A DNA stretch of 64,000 nt from Plasmodium brasilianum (Eukaryota > Apicomplexa > Aconoidasida > Haemosporida > Plasmodiidae). This document shows, piece after piece, positions 1 to 9,785 of the stretch. The stretch lies in the NCBI RefSeq assembly GCF_023973825.1, contig NC_090127.1:1908501-1972500 (forward strand), given 5' to 3'. A program made the translations under genes and the position numbers. Under the pieces are notes generated by a model. It made no database searches, was not told the DNA's origin, and saw nothing but the letters and a program-made list of their open reading frames with translations. How positions within the stretch are numbered: the first letter of the stretch is position 1; every line of letters begins with the position of its first letter.

Positions 1-470
1 TAAAAGAATGCATAAAAATAAGGTACATTAAAATGTAAAAAGGGCTTTACACAAAAAAAAAAAAAAAAAAAATTATATATATACATATATGTATAGGATG
101 CGACAGGAAATGCAGTTAACGAGGCAATTTCTTTTTTCCTTTTTTTTTTTTTTCTTTTGCCCCATCAAGTTTACGTTTATTCCTCTTTTATTTCGAAGTT
201 TTATATTTTTCTTTTATTTTTCAAAAAGATTAAAACATTAACACGTAATAGGGTATACATTTATGTAATTTTATAAATGTATTTTCTTTTGTTTAAGCAT
301 ATACATATTTGCGTGTGTAAATGTTGTGAGTAGTACATATATTTTTAGTACATATACATACATATACATACATAAATATATGTACCCATATGTACATATA
401 AAACATATATATATGTAAATGCAAATATATTTGTACACCCCAGTCACCTGTACTTTTATAAGCATTAAAC
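1..470. other. 5' flank of the VIT gene, no gene seen
   Basis: AT-rich upstream DNA with a poly(dA) run near 52-71, a poly(dT) run near 140-153 and a degenerate (ACATAT)n stretch from about 340 to 435. Short open frames on the minus strand here are made of the dinucleotide-like repeat and look non-coding. It probably holds the VIT promoter and 5' untranslated region; no specific element is recognised. Confidence 0.6.
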
Positions 471-1679
471 ATGGCGAACAAGAAAGCGGAGGCAGCTCGA
501 AAGGCATTTTACGATGACGATGTAGAAAAGTCAAAAGAAGCACATGATTTTTATCATACTTTAGATAAACATGGAGAAAACCATAGTCTTGATAAAGACA
601 ATTTGAAAACAATAATTTTTGGAAGTCTAGATGGAATAATTACAATATTTGCTATAGTGTCAGGTTGTGTAGGAGCCAAAATAACACCTGCACAGGTCAT
701 AATTATTGGTATTGGTAATTTATTTGCAAATGCAATTTCTATGGGCTTCAGTGAATATACAAGCTCAACAGCACAAAGAGATTTTATGTTAGCTGAAAAA
801 AAAAGAGAAGAATGGGAAATAGAAAATTGCCCATCAGAAGAAAAACAAGAAATGATTGATATTTATATTAATAAATATAAATTCGAAAGTGAGGATGCAA
901 GAAATTTAGTTGAAATAACTTTTCGGAATAAAAATTTTTTTCTTGGACATATGATGTCAGAAGAACTAGGACTTATTGTTACAAATGAAGATAAAAATGA
1001 GTCTCTAATTAAGGGAATTATCATGTTTTTAAGTTTTTGTGTCTTTGGTTTAATTCCCTTATCAGCTTATATAGCATATACAGTATTTTTTGAATATACA
1101 GATTATAACACTTCCTTTATCGTGGTTTTTGTTTCAACATTAGTAACTTTATTTATTTTAGGCTTATTTAAGGTACTTCCAAACTTTTACGTGCTTATGT
1201 TTGTGTGCGGAACTGCTACAACTTGAGGACATACGTGCACACGCTGATATATATACATATTCCTGCATATATATACGTGAACATATTTGTACTTACGTAT
1301 AGATACATGTACATACATACATCTACGTTTACATACTTGTACCTATTTATACCAACATATACGTACATGTACACATACATGCCTGTGTTCACGTACATGT
1401 ATATATTTGCATACGCCCCTACACGAGTACATAATTTTTACCACATTTGTACATAATTTTTATCACATTTGTACATAATTTTTCCACATTTGTACATAAT
1501 TTTTCCACATTTGTACATAATTTTTACCACATTTGTACATAATTTTTCCACATTTGCAGTCGCAGTTTACGAATCAGAAGCCTATTAGCTGTGCCCTTTG
1601 CATGGTCTTCAATGGTTCAGTTGCGGGAATGGTACCGTTTTTATTAGGAATAGTTCTTAAAAATAACATAGCAGACTAA
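471..1679 (+). CDS. VIT: Vacuolar iron transporter (VIT/CCC1 family), two exons
   Basis: Integral membrane transporter expected to move Fe2+ out of the cytosol into an internal store, limiting iron toxicity. Exon 1 is 471-1172 (donor after ...LFILGLFK, GTACTT) and exon 2 is 1560-1679 (acceptor TTTGCAG), joined in phase 0, giving 273 residues. The family core is visible: the first transmembrane segment begins LKTIIFGSLDGIITIFAIVS (about residues 43-62), with the GSLDGI motif. A second segment, a cytosolic acidic/helical region rich in Glu (about 100-165) that binds metal in this family, and three C-terminal segments follow. Exon 2 encodes the last conserved helix (NGSVAGMVPFLLGIVL). Without exon 2 the reading frame ends after a non-homologous tail, which supports splicing. 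The length equals the P. falciparum protein as I recall it. The family is established; the subcellular site (vacuole/ER) is inferred. Confidence 0.93.
1427..1555 (+). repeat. 21-22 bp minisatellite inside the VIT intron
   Basis: Six imperfect copies of GTACATAATTTTTaCCACATTT. The last copy runs directly into the splice acceptor (CATTTGCAG|TCG), so the repeat supplies the sequence next to the 3' splice site. Confidence 0.85.
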
Positions 1680-3410
1680 TAAGAAGCTGTTACACATATA
1701 TGCGTAGCGAAGTCATAAAATTGCATAAGTTTTCCTTTTTTCAATTTTGTACTATGTATTATTATTATTTTAAAAATATCCTGACCTTTTTAATGATTTT
1801 ATTTTAAATTTCTTTAATATATATACACTTTTTAATATCCTTTTCTTTTTCTTTTTCGTCTCATTCATTTTGCTCGTATGATGGTTATTACAAAAAAAAA
1901 AAAAAAGAAGTCTGCAATATATATATGTATATACACGTATACGTATGTATGTGCATAAGTATATATGTGTGTATGTATGTATGTGTGTGCGTATCTTAAT
2001 ATTTCTTGTTTTTTCCTTTTAAAGGAGGAAATAAGAAAGATACTCTATAACTTTTAATTACTGTAATTTTTCAAGTGAAATATTTATAACAAAATAACGC
2101 CTTTTTATCTATAATCTATAAAAAAATTTTCTGTTCAAAATAAAGTTTTACTAAGTAAAATTATAAGAAAAAAGTATATATTAAAATTCCCATTTTTGCA
2201 GCTTTAACAGGAAAAAAAAAAAAATTTTTTTTTTTTTTTTTTTTTTTTGCTTTATTGCAAGTAAAAAAATATTCACATTTTTATTATTATTGGATTATAT
2301 GCTTACTTCTGAGATCCATAAGTGTCCCTAATATTCGCAATTCTATGAGATTCTCAAAAGAGTTTGGTAGACCATTTTCTTAGCATGACTACATTTCTAC
2401 CTTTATATAAGTACATATATATTTATACGTATATACATGTATATATATACATTTATTTATGCATCTTTATACCTGCTATTACTTATACATTGGGCGCATT
2501 TTCAAGGAGCCATTTTCAAAAAGGTGCTACTATTTTGCAAATGCTTCCAATAACGCTTAGAGAAAACATAAAAACTGCTTAAGCGAATGGCTTTTCATTT
2601 AATTCTAAAAGACACTGTAACTATGTTCGCATTATATTCCTTTTTTTTGTAAGAAAAAAGGGAAAAAAACGTTCTTTTTCTGCTTATAAATGCATCATGA
2701 AATTTTGATAATTTTATTAGAACTTTCGAAAATTAGGCAAGATACATTTATTTTATAAAAAAAGATATTAAAATTTTGAAAATGTAACTGTTTAATATTT
2801 ATTTGTGAACATGAAAAAAGAAAAAAATATTATAATAAAAAGTAGAATAAAATAAAAAAAATAAATAAATAACGGTCAAAAGGGCTAAAATAAATCATAC
2901 GTTATTAAATTTTTAAGCATAAGCACACCTCTGAGAAATATTTGCAAATAATTAAATGCCTATTCTTGTGATTTTGAATTGTCAAAAAAAATAAAATAAG
3001 AGTATTCATATAGAAGTAGAAGAACATGATTAATATTCGTATGAAGAAGTAAAAGAAGCAAGGGATGAGCAAAACAACAAAGCGGCGAAGCAAATGTTCT
3101 ACCCATTCTTTAAGCTAAATATTGTCGATTTTACGTCTTGTTGATGATGAACTCCACCTATAAGTACTTTTGTTAACAATTGTAATGACATATAATATTA
3201 GGCATCATTTAACAATACTTCTAACTGTCTCTTCTTTTACTTCAAATTTCAGTTGTCCTATTTAGCTACCTGCGCTTTGTGCTTCATTTTATGAGTACAT
3301 TACTTTTTTTATATTTTCTATACATATTGAATTAACTATATGAACCATATTAACCACCTAAACCGCATTAGCAGCATTACGCACAATAACCACATCATCT
3401 ACGTTAATTA

Positions 3411-3441
<31 letters not shown>

Positions 3442-3602
3442 TTTTTAATGATCATAAGGCCAGTGAGCTTGTTGCCTAAGTCATAATCACGTACTAATAT
3501 ATTCTTTAAACATTCATACATCCGTTAATCCTTTAAATGGTAACAAAGGGAAGGTGAAAAAAAAATAAAAAATAAAAAATAAAAAAAGCGCACTTATAAG
3601 AA
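1680..3602. other. Intergenic region between VIT and the mitochondrial carrier
   Basis: Contains a poly(dT) run (about 2224-2248), a (TA)n tract (about 3411-3440) and several short coding-like patches. An ATG-initiated 65-codon frame at 2385-2582 (+) has a Tyr/Ile-rich repeat front and a non-repetitive tail. A non-ATG frame of about 30 codons lies at 3034-3126 (+). Neither has convincing splice partners. It most likely contains the VIT 3' end and the carrier promoter. Confidence 0.5.
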
Positions 3603-4679
3603 ATGAGTAAAGATTTAATAAATGGATCTATTCTTCACTGCTTAGAAACGGCAACATTAGGTATGCCACTAGAAGTATGGAAAACAAGAATGTGTATTTA
3701 TAGAAATGAAAATACCGTTAAATCGTTTATAAATATTTATAATAAAGGGTTAGGACAATTTTATGCGGGTTTTTATGCAAAACTAGTAGAGAGTGGTAGT
3801 AAGGGAGCTGTTTTGTTATTATCAAAGGAAAAGATAATAAAATTTTGCAATGATTTAAATATTAATAAAACAACAAGTGGATTTATTGGTGGAGCTTGTG
3901 GTGGTATCTGTCAATCACTAGTTATGTCTCCTTGTACCTTTTTTATAACAGCCAGTATTGATAAAAAAATAAACTATAAGGAAAAACTTTTATATATTTT
4001 TAAAAATACTGGCATTACTACTTTATATAAAGGTAATACTGCTATGTGCTTAAGACAAGGCACAAACTGGGCCAGTAGACAAGGCATAACAGAATTTATT
4101 AGAAATGTGTTCATTCAGTGTAAGGATAAAACAGCGAAAAGAAATAATAGTAATAATGAAAATAATAATGATGCTAATAATATAAGTAATAGTGTAAACA
4201 TTAGTTATAACAACAGCAATAATAATAGCAATAAAAATGACAATAATAAGTATAATAATAATTATAATAATGGTGAACATAATAATTATGATAAAAATAA
4301 ATGTAATAATAAAAATGCTATAATAAATAAAAGTGGGCATATTAACAAAGTACAAACTGAAATGGATGCAAGTAAAGTCCATTTAATGAATAAAAATAAA
4401 AACAGCTATTCTGATTTGAACACATCAGAAGAAATAATTTGTGGTGTTCTTGGTGGAGCGCTATCGGTTTGGAATAATCCATTTGATGTAGTCAGAGTGT
4501 ACATGCAGAATAATGCAAATAATAATATAAAGTTAACATTTTCTCAATCGTTGATTAACATATATAAAGAAGGGGGTGTTTTGTATCTATATAAAGGAGT
4601 CATACCTCGTTGCTTCTTATGCATTTGGCAAACCTTATTTATGGTCACTGGAGTTAAAATTTTAAATAAATATTTTTAA
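3603..4679 (+). CDS. Mitochondrial carrier protein, citrate/oxoglutarate (Yhm2-like) type
   Basis: Inner mitochondrial membrane solute carrier of 358 residues in one exon. The first carrier signature is PLEVWK (residues 22-27) and the third is PFDVVR (about 293-298), both fitting Px[DE]xx[KR]; the second repeat has a degenerate SPCTFFI sequence. The substitution pattern (LETATLGMPLEVWKTRM, GGACGGICQSLVMSPCT, GTNWASRQGI) resembles the yeast Yhm2 citrate/oxoglutarate carrier group, so exchange of citrate for 2-oxoglutarate is the likely role; the substrate is inferred from family resemblance. An Asn-rich insert of about 90 residues (about 180-270) separates the second and third repeats, probably on the matrix side. 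Typical carriers are near 300 residues, so the insert explains the extra length. It faces uL24m tail to tail. Confidence 0.85.
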   Translation: MSKDLINGSILHCLETATLGMPLEVWKTRMCIYRNENTVKSFINIYNKGLGQFYAGFYAKLVESGSKGAVLLLSKEKIIKFCNDLNINKTTSGFIGGACGGICQSLVMSPCTFFITASIDKKINYKEKLLYIFKNTGITTLYKGNTAMCLRQGTNWASRQGITEFIRNVFIQCKDKTAKRNNSNNENNNDANNISNSVNISYNNSNNNSNKNDNNKYNNNYNNGEHNNYDKNKCNNKNAIINKSGHINKVQTEMDASKVHLMNKNKNSYSDLNTSEEIICGVLGGALSVWNNPFDVVRVYMQNNANNNIKLTFSQSLINIYKEGGVLYLYKGVIPRCFLCIWQTLFMVTGVKILNKYF

Positions 4680-5199
4680 TTATATTTTTTTCTACTATAT
4701 CTTAAATAAATTAAAGGAGGAATTAAGTTAAATGCACTCGTGAACATTTTTGCTTTTGCGCTAATATATATGTAGATGTTTATCATAACTCCTTGTTACT
4801 TCAAATATTGAGAAATTTTCATGTATACCTTTTTTTTTTTTTTTTTTTTTTAAAACATAAGTCTATAATATTTCACTCTTGTTGATTTTGATATTTGCGT
4901 TATTATTATTATTTTCGCAAGGGCATAAAAATTTGCGTATCTTTACAAAGAAAAGGATTACACTTTAAAATTGATGTAAAGGTATCTATAAACAGCTTAT
5001 AAAACTTTTCACGTTCAAAAATGCTTGTGTGAAATAAAGAAAAAAATACACAAAAAAAAGATTACTTGCCCTTTTATATGCAATATATAAATGGACATAT
5101 TTTTTCTTTAAATTAAAAGGGGTATATATATATGTATATACTTCCCCCTTTTTAAATTATGCAGCTACTTAATTCCAACTTCACATCAATACGAAAATG
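4680..5199. other. Convergent intergenic region (carrier / uL24m)
   Basis: About 520 bp between two 3' ends. It contains a poly(dT) run (about 4831-4850) and a GC-clamped hairpin listed separately. No coding potential seen. Confidence 0.6.
5111..5158. terminator. GC-clamped AT hairpin between convergent genes
   Basis: The left arm AATTAAAAGGGG (5111-5122) is complementary to the right arm CCCCCTTTTTAAATT (5144-5158), allowing a bulge. The loop is itself an alternating TA sequence that can fold. It lies 42 bp past the uL24m stop and about 430 bp past the carrier stop. A role in 3' end formation or pausing is inferred from position only. Confidence 0.35.
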
Positions 5200-5892
5200 C
5201 TACGAAACTTCAACCCTACCGCTTTTATCACCTTCGTGATCTGTTTTAAAAAAATTCTTCATTTCGTAAAACCTTTTTCTTTTTATTTCATATGTAATTT
5301 TTTTTAAAAGATTGAAATTTTTGCGATCCTTTTCGGCATAAATGTCTTTTATGGGTGGACCAATTTTTTTTTTTTGCATGAACAATTCATAATTGTTTTG
5401 TTCTTTCAACATATTTTTATTAACCGGTTCAGGCATTGCACAGCCGGAAATTTTAGATATTCTTACACACTCTCCATTCATCATATACCTTCTTTTAACT
5501 ACTGTAGGCTTTTTATTTATTGGATCGAGTATAGAAACATTTGTTATATGAATAGGCATTTCTTGTGTTATAATTGATCCTTTTTTGTCTATAACATTCC
5601 AAGCTGATTTTTTCATATTACATCCATCAACAATTACTGTATTTTTTTTTGGGTTAATATTTAATATTATGCCTTCTTTATCTTTGTCTGGTCCATATAA
5701 GACTTTAACTAAATCACCTACTTCGATATTTAAATATTTTGATAAATCTAATCTTTTCGGTTGATTTTGTTCTCGTAAGGGAAAAGGAATACTTAATTCC
5801 TTGCTCATTTCCAAAAAATCAAGTTTATAATATTTTCTTTTTCTTTTATCAAGTTTTTTGGCTTGAACGAAATATTTTACGTACCTCGACAT
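5200..5892 (-). CDS. Mitochondrial large-subunit ribosomal protein uL24m (L24)
   Basis: Single exon, 230 residues. A KOW motif lies at about residues 57-85 (VGDLVKVLYGPDKDKEGIIL), the RNA-contact element of L24/L26 proteins. It is followed by the mitochondrial-type block PIHITNVSILDPINKKPTVV and the VRISKISG stretch, which resemble eukaryotic mitochondrial L24 more than the bacterial or plastid form. The N terminus is basic and lacks a hydrophobic signal peptide, which argues for the mitochondrion rather than the apicoplast. Role: assembly and structure of the large mitoribosomal subunit. It converges with the carrier gene and diverges from GCH1. The family is clear; the organelle is inferred. 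Confidence 0.88.
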   Translation of the reverse strand: MSRYVKYFVQAKKLDKRKRKYYKLDFLEMSKELSIPFPLREQNQPKRLDLSKYLNIEVGDLVKVLYGPDKDKEGIILNINPKKNTVIVDGCNMKKSAWNVIDKKGSIITQEMPIHITNVSILDPINKKPTVVKRRYMMNGECVRISKISGCAMPEPVNKNMLKEQNNYELFMQKKKIGPPIKDIYAEKDRKNFNLLKKITYEIKRKRFYEMKNFFKTDHEGDKSGRVEVS

Positions 5893-6039
5893 TTTTATTT
5901 TTTTGCTCTTTTTTAAATATTAAGGTTGTTATTATACGTACAAGAGCATATATATATATCTATATATATATATATATATCACGTACGGATGTTTCCTTTG
6001 TTAGCTTAATGTCATTTGTTCCATTCGTTTGCTTCATTT

Positions 6040-6245
6040 CATTAATTTATATCATTCACTTTTTTCATTTCAATTACTTCATATTATTTCATTTTATATG
6101 TTTCACATCATTTCATTCATTTTATATGTTTCACATCATTTCATTCATTTTATTTGTTTCACATCATTTTATTTGTTTCATATCATTTCATTTTATATGT
6201 TTCACATCATTTCATTCATTTTATTTGTTTAATTCCATTCCATTT
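6040..6245 (+). repeat. TTTCAT-rich degenerate tandem repeat
   Basis: Repeats built from TTTCACATCATTTCATTCATTTTATATG-like units with variable length. Several frames stay open only because of the composition. Confidence 0.75.
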
Positions 6246-6444
6246 CATTTTTTTTTCTTTTTTATTACATAATTTGTGCACTTTTAAATTATGCTTACGA
6301 CTGCATATATGAGTATCCCATATTCATTATTATTTTCGTTTTAAAATTTGCGCATAAAAAAATTGTAACGTACATTTCTTAAGCTCCATTGTTCGCCAGC
6401 TATTTTTTACACGTACATGAATGCATGTACGTATGTGTAAACAT

Positions 6445-6484
<40 letters not shown>

Positions 6485-7087
6485 TATATATATATAAGAA
6501 TTACCAACGTAAATTTGTTTACTTTATGTGTTTATATATAATTATATATATATATATATATATATATGCCAACGGCTGAACATTTATTTGTACGTACATA
6601 ATTTATTCTATTATATTAGAAAACATAGTACGCGTGTGACTATGTTATCTATTTTATACTGTACATATTTTAGCCCCAAAAGTGGCAGTACTATTTTACA
6701 CATAAGGTAGGGAGAGTAAGAAAAAAATATATTGAAAATAAGGAGGGCTAGAAAAGGTAACGTTGGACGTATAGAGAAGCATAAGTCCGTAACTTATATA
6801 AATATATATACACACATATTTATGCGTATGGCCTACATATAAGAAGGGCATGTAGCCCCTTTTGAATACTAAAAGTGGAACAAAGTAGCTATTTGAAAAT
6901 TGCAATATATCCATTAACTATTTTATTTAAATTAAAATTTTAAAAAATAAACATTAGAGAATTTTTTTTTTTTTTTTTTTTTTAATAATTTCTAAACGTA
7001 AGAACATAGAATAATATATATTACTAAATACGAATTCATAAGCATTTGTATAAGTATAGATGATTAAATATATAAATTGTATACATA

Positions 7088-7106
7088 CATATATATATAT
7101 ATATAT

Positions 7107-7165
<59 letters not shown>
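7088..7165. repeat. (TA)n microsatellite
   Basis: Nearly uninterrupted alternating TA, about 200 bp upstream of the GCH1 start. Such tracts easily unwind and are length-polymorphic. Confidence 0.9.
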
Positions 7166-7170
<5 letters not shown>

Positions 7171-7367
7171 TATAGGTATAGTTACATGTGTCCATATATA
7201 TATGGATAGATGTTTCTATTCCTATTTTTCTTTTTTTATTAGGTATATAATTATAGATTTATACGTATCGATATATTCGCATACATTTATACGCATATAT
7301 GTATACATATATATATGTATATGTATGTACGATTCTCCCGTTTGAGAAAAACGAAAACGCCTGAAAT

Positions 7368-8729
7368 ATGGTGAGGCCCATTGTATTTAATGGCAGTGTA
7401 AAAATTGACGAAAGTGTCGACAAGTATGACATAAAAAGAGTTGGCGACAGTGACTCCTTATCAAATATAAAAGAAAAAGATATTATTAGAAATGCTGAGG
7501 AGAGTGAAAGAAACATTTCAAATTTAAGCATAGAAACAATGAACAACGGTTTGATGAAAAGTGAAAAGAAGGTGGTACATCATCACCCACCTGTAGGAAG
7601 TAGAAGCAACAACAGTAATAATTATAATGATAATATTTATAATTGTAATTATAATAATAATGCTACCGATGAGAGTCGAGGCAAAAAGTACCGCTTAAGG
7701 CAGACAACTATTGATGTTACTCTCAACACAGGTAGTAACATCCTCTCCATTAGTAGCTCTGGGAATGTGAAAAGTGAGCATAGAAAAGATAACAATGAAG
7801 GGAATTCTTTATTTTACTCTAATAAATGTAAAAAGGTGCACTACAGTGAAAATAGTAGTAACGACGTTAAGAAACAAAGAAAAAGTCGCTTGAACGAGGG
7901 ATGCGAAGGGGAGAAGATGGAAGTACACGAAAAGGTAAATGAAGAAGATGAAGACGAAGATGAAGACGAACATGAAGACGAAGATGAAGACGAACATGAA
8001 GACGAACACGAAGAAGAAAAAGATAAAGATGAACATAAAGAAGAAGGAGGTATGCAAAATAACAAATGTAACGAATATTTTGATCGAGATAACAATGTGA
8101 GGGCAGGTAGCAACCCCGAAATAGTAAAAAAGCAAATTTCTGATATAAGTAATAATATTTACAATATATTACTTGCATCAAATATACCCAAAAACGATAT
8201 TTTAAAAAGAACATACAGAAGATTTGCCAAAACATTTTTATTCTTAACTGAAGGTTACATAGCCGATATAGAAAAATTAATTGAAAAATCTATATATAAA
8301 AGAAAATATAAAAATAAATCCGTAATAAAAATAACAAGTATTCGTGTATACTCGTTATGTAAACATCATTTACTACCATTTGAAGGAAACTGTGATATTG
8401 AATATGTACCAAATAAATATATTTTAGGATTATCCAAGTTTTCTAGAATAGTTGATGTTTTTTCTAGAAGACTACAGTTACAAGAAGATCTGACCAATGA
8501 TATTTGCAGTGCTTTAAAGAAATATTTAAAACCTTTAAGTATTCATGTTACTATCGTAGCTAAACATATGTGTGTTAGTATGCGTGGAGTGAAGGAACAT
8601 GATGCAAGGACCGTCACTCAAGCATATTATCAAAGTAAAAATAGCACTAATGTTAAAAATGTAAATATAAACAATTCTGCTAAAAAGGAGAGTAATGCTA
8701 CCTGCGACGACATTACCAAGGAAAATTAA
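7368..8729 (+). CDS. GCH1: GTP cyclohydrolase I
   Basis: First enzyme of folate biosynthesis: converts GTP to 7,8-dihydroneopterin triphosphate; homodecameric Zn enzyme. One exon, 453 residues. The catalytic domain is about residues 250-424. The zinc ligands Cys331 and His334 are in SLCKHHLLPFEG and the third ligand Cys402 is in AKHMCVSMRGV. The LSKFSRIVDVFSRRLQLQEDL block is the family's signature helix. The first ~190 residues are low-complexity (Asn runs and HHPP), followed by an acidic Asp/Glu/His repeat (about residues 190-225, EDEDEDEHEDEDEDEHEDEH). Such N-terminal extensions are usual in Plasmodium, but this one is long. In P. falciparum this locus is known for copy-number amplification linked to antifolate pressure; only one copy is seen here. 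Confidence 0.96.
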   Translation: MVRPIVFNGSVKIDESVDKYDIKRVGDSDSLSNIKEKDIIRNAEESERNISNLSIETMNNGLMKSEKKVVHHHPPVGSRSNNSNNYNDNIYNCNYNNNATDESRGKKYRLRQTTIDVTLNTGSNILSISSSGNVKSEHRKDNNEGNSLFYSNKCKKVHYSENSSNDVKKQRKSRLNEGCEGEKMEVHEKVNEEDEDEDEDEHEDEDEDEHEDEHEEEKDKDEHKEEGGMQNNKCNEYFDRDNNVRAGSNPEIVKKQISDISNNIYNILLASNIPKNDILKRTYRRFAKTFLFLTEGYIADIEKLIEKSIYKRKYKNKSVIKITSIRVYSLCKHHLLPFEGNCDIEYVPNKYILGLSKFSRIVDVFSRRLQLQEDLTNDICSALKKYLKPLSIHVTIVAKHMCVSMRGVKEHDARTVTQAYYQSKNSTNVKNVNINNSAKKESNATCDDITKEN

Positions 8730-8778
8730 AAAGAATATGTATTAACATATAATTAACTTTTACCTCGTGCACATGCCC

Positions 8779-8825
<47 letters not shown>

Positions 8826-9785
8826 GTACGTATATATGTGTATGGAGAATTACCGGCAATCATAATTATAGCTAAAAAATTTTCCTCTTTGTTTAACGCG
8901 CGGATTTACAAATACGCACAATATTTTTCATTATAAATTATTCCTTCATAAAAGTAAAGCCGCTTATCCTTTTCCTTGTCCCTTTTTTTTTTTTTTTTTG
9001 TTTTTATTTCTAATATATTTTTTTGTTAAAAATTAAATTTATTTGTCTCAGTAGAAAAAGGTAAAAAGAAAAACATATATGCATTCACATATACATATAT
9101 ATATATTTAAAACAACACGTCGTTTATTAAAAAAAAAAAGGAATTAAAAATGTGGAGTTAAAAAGTACATAAAATGTAATAACATAACATACATACATTT
9201 ATATATAGGTTTATACACATATATATACATATATATATGTATACCAAACTTCAAATTACATAAAAAAAAAAATGCACATACATATACGTACACACATAGG
9301 TTGACATGTATGTACAAACAAAATTTTTATAGCGTGCTTTAAAAGTTATGGCTGAATTTTTAAAAAATTGTGTAAAATTAAAGTACAAATAGAAGAAGTC
9401 GTCTTTTAAGGACTGTGCATAGAGTTCCTTGAAATCGTAGACATGTGCGTACTAAATGTTAACGACGTTCACATTGTTCGTAAATAGGCATTTATATTGC
9501 TTCATTTTGTTTTACTTTGTTTTATTTCGTTTTGTTTTGCTTATTTCACTTAATTTTTTGGCGCGTATTCAATGACAAAATTTGAGTTATTCCCTTGGTT
9601 TACTGAATTAAGTGCGTAAGTTTATTAAAGTACCATATTATGTTGTTTGGTTTTATATCAATTAACTTATATACCCAAGATCCTTTTATTGTTACTACTT
9701 CGATAATTAATGTTTCCCTTTTATCACTCTCCCCCCTTTTTTTTTTTTTCTTCCCCTTATGTCTCGTCCATCTATTTTCCCTTTG
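8730..9785. other. Convergent intergenic region (GCH1 / HNH-like gene)
   Basis: About 1 kb with an (AT)n tract (8780-8824), a poly(dT) run (about 8980-9000) and scattered ACATATATA sequence. No gene or RNA recognised. Confidence 0.6.

Larger units (their letters stand above)
5893..7367. other. Divergent promoter region between uL24m and GCH1
   Basis: Holds a degenerate repeat of TTTCATTTCATTCATTTTATATG type (about 6040-6245), (TA)n tracts near 6456-6496, 6540-6567 and 7088-7165, and a poly(dT) run (about 6962-6983). It should contain both promoters. No gene is supported. Confidence 0.6.

Noticed and set aside
1205..1478. A Tyr/His/Thr-rich plus-strand open frame after VIT exon 1
   Set aside because: It lies wholly in the VIT intron and consists of ACATACGT-type satellite.
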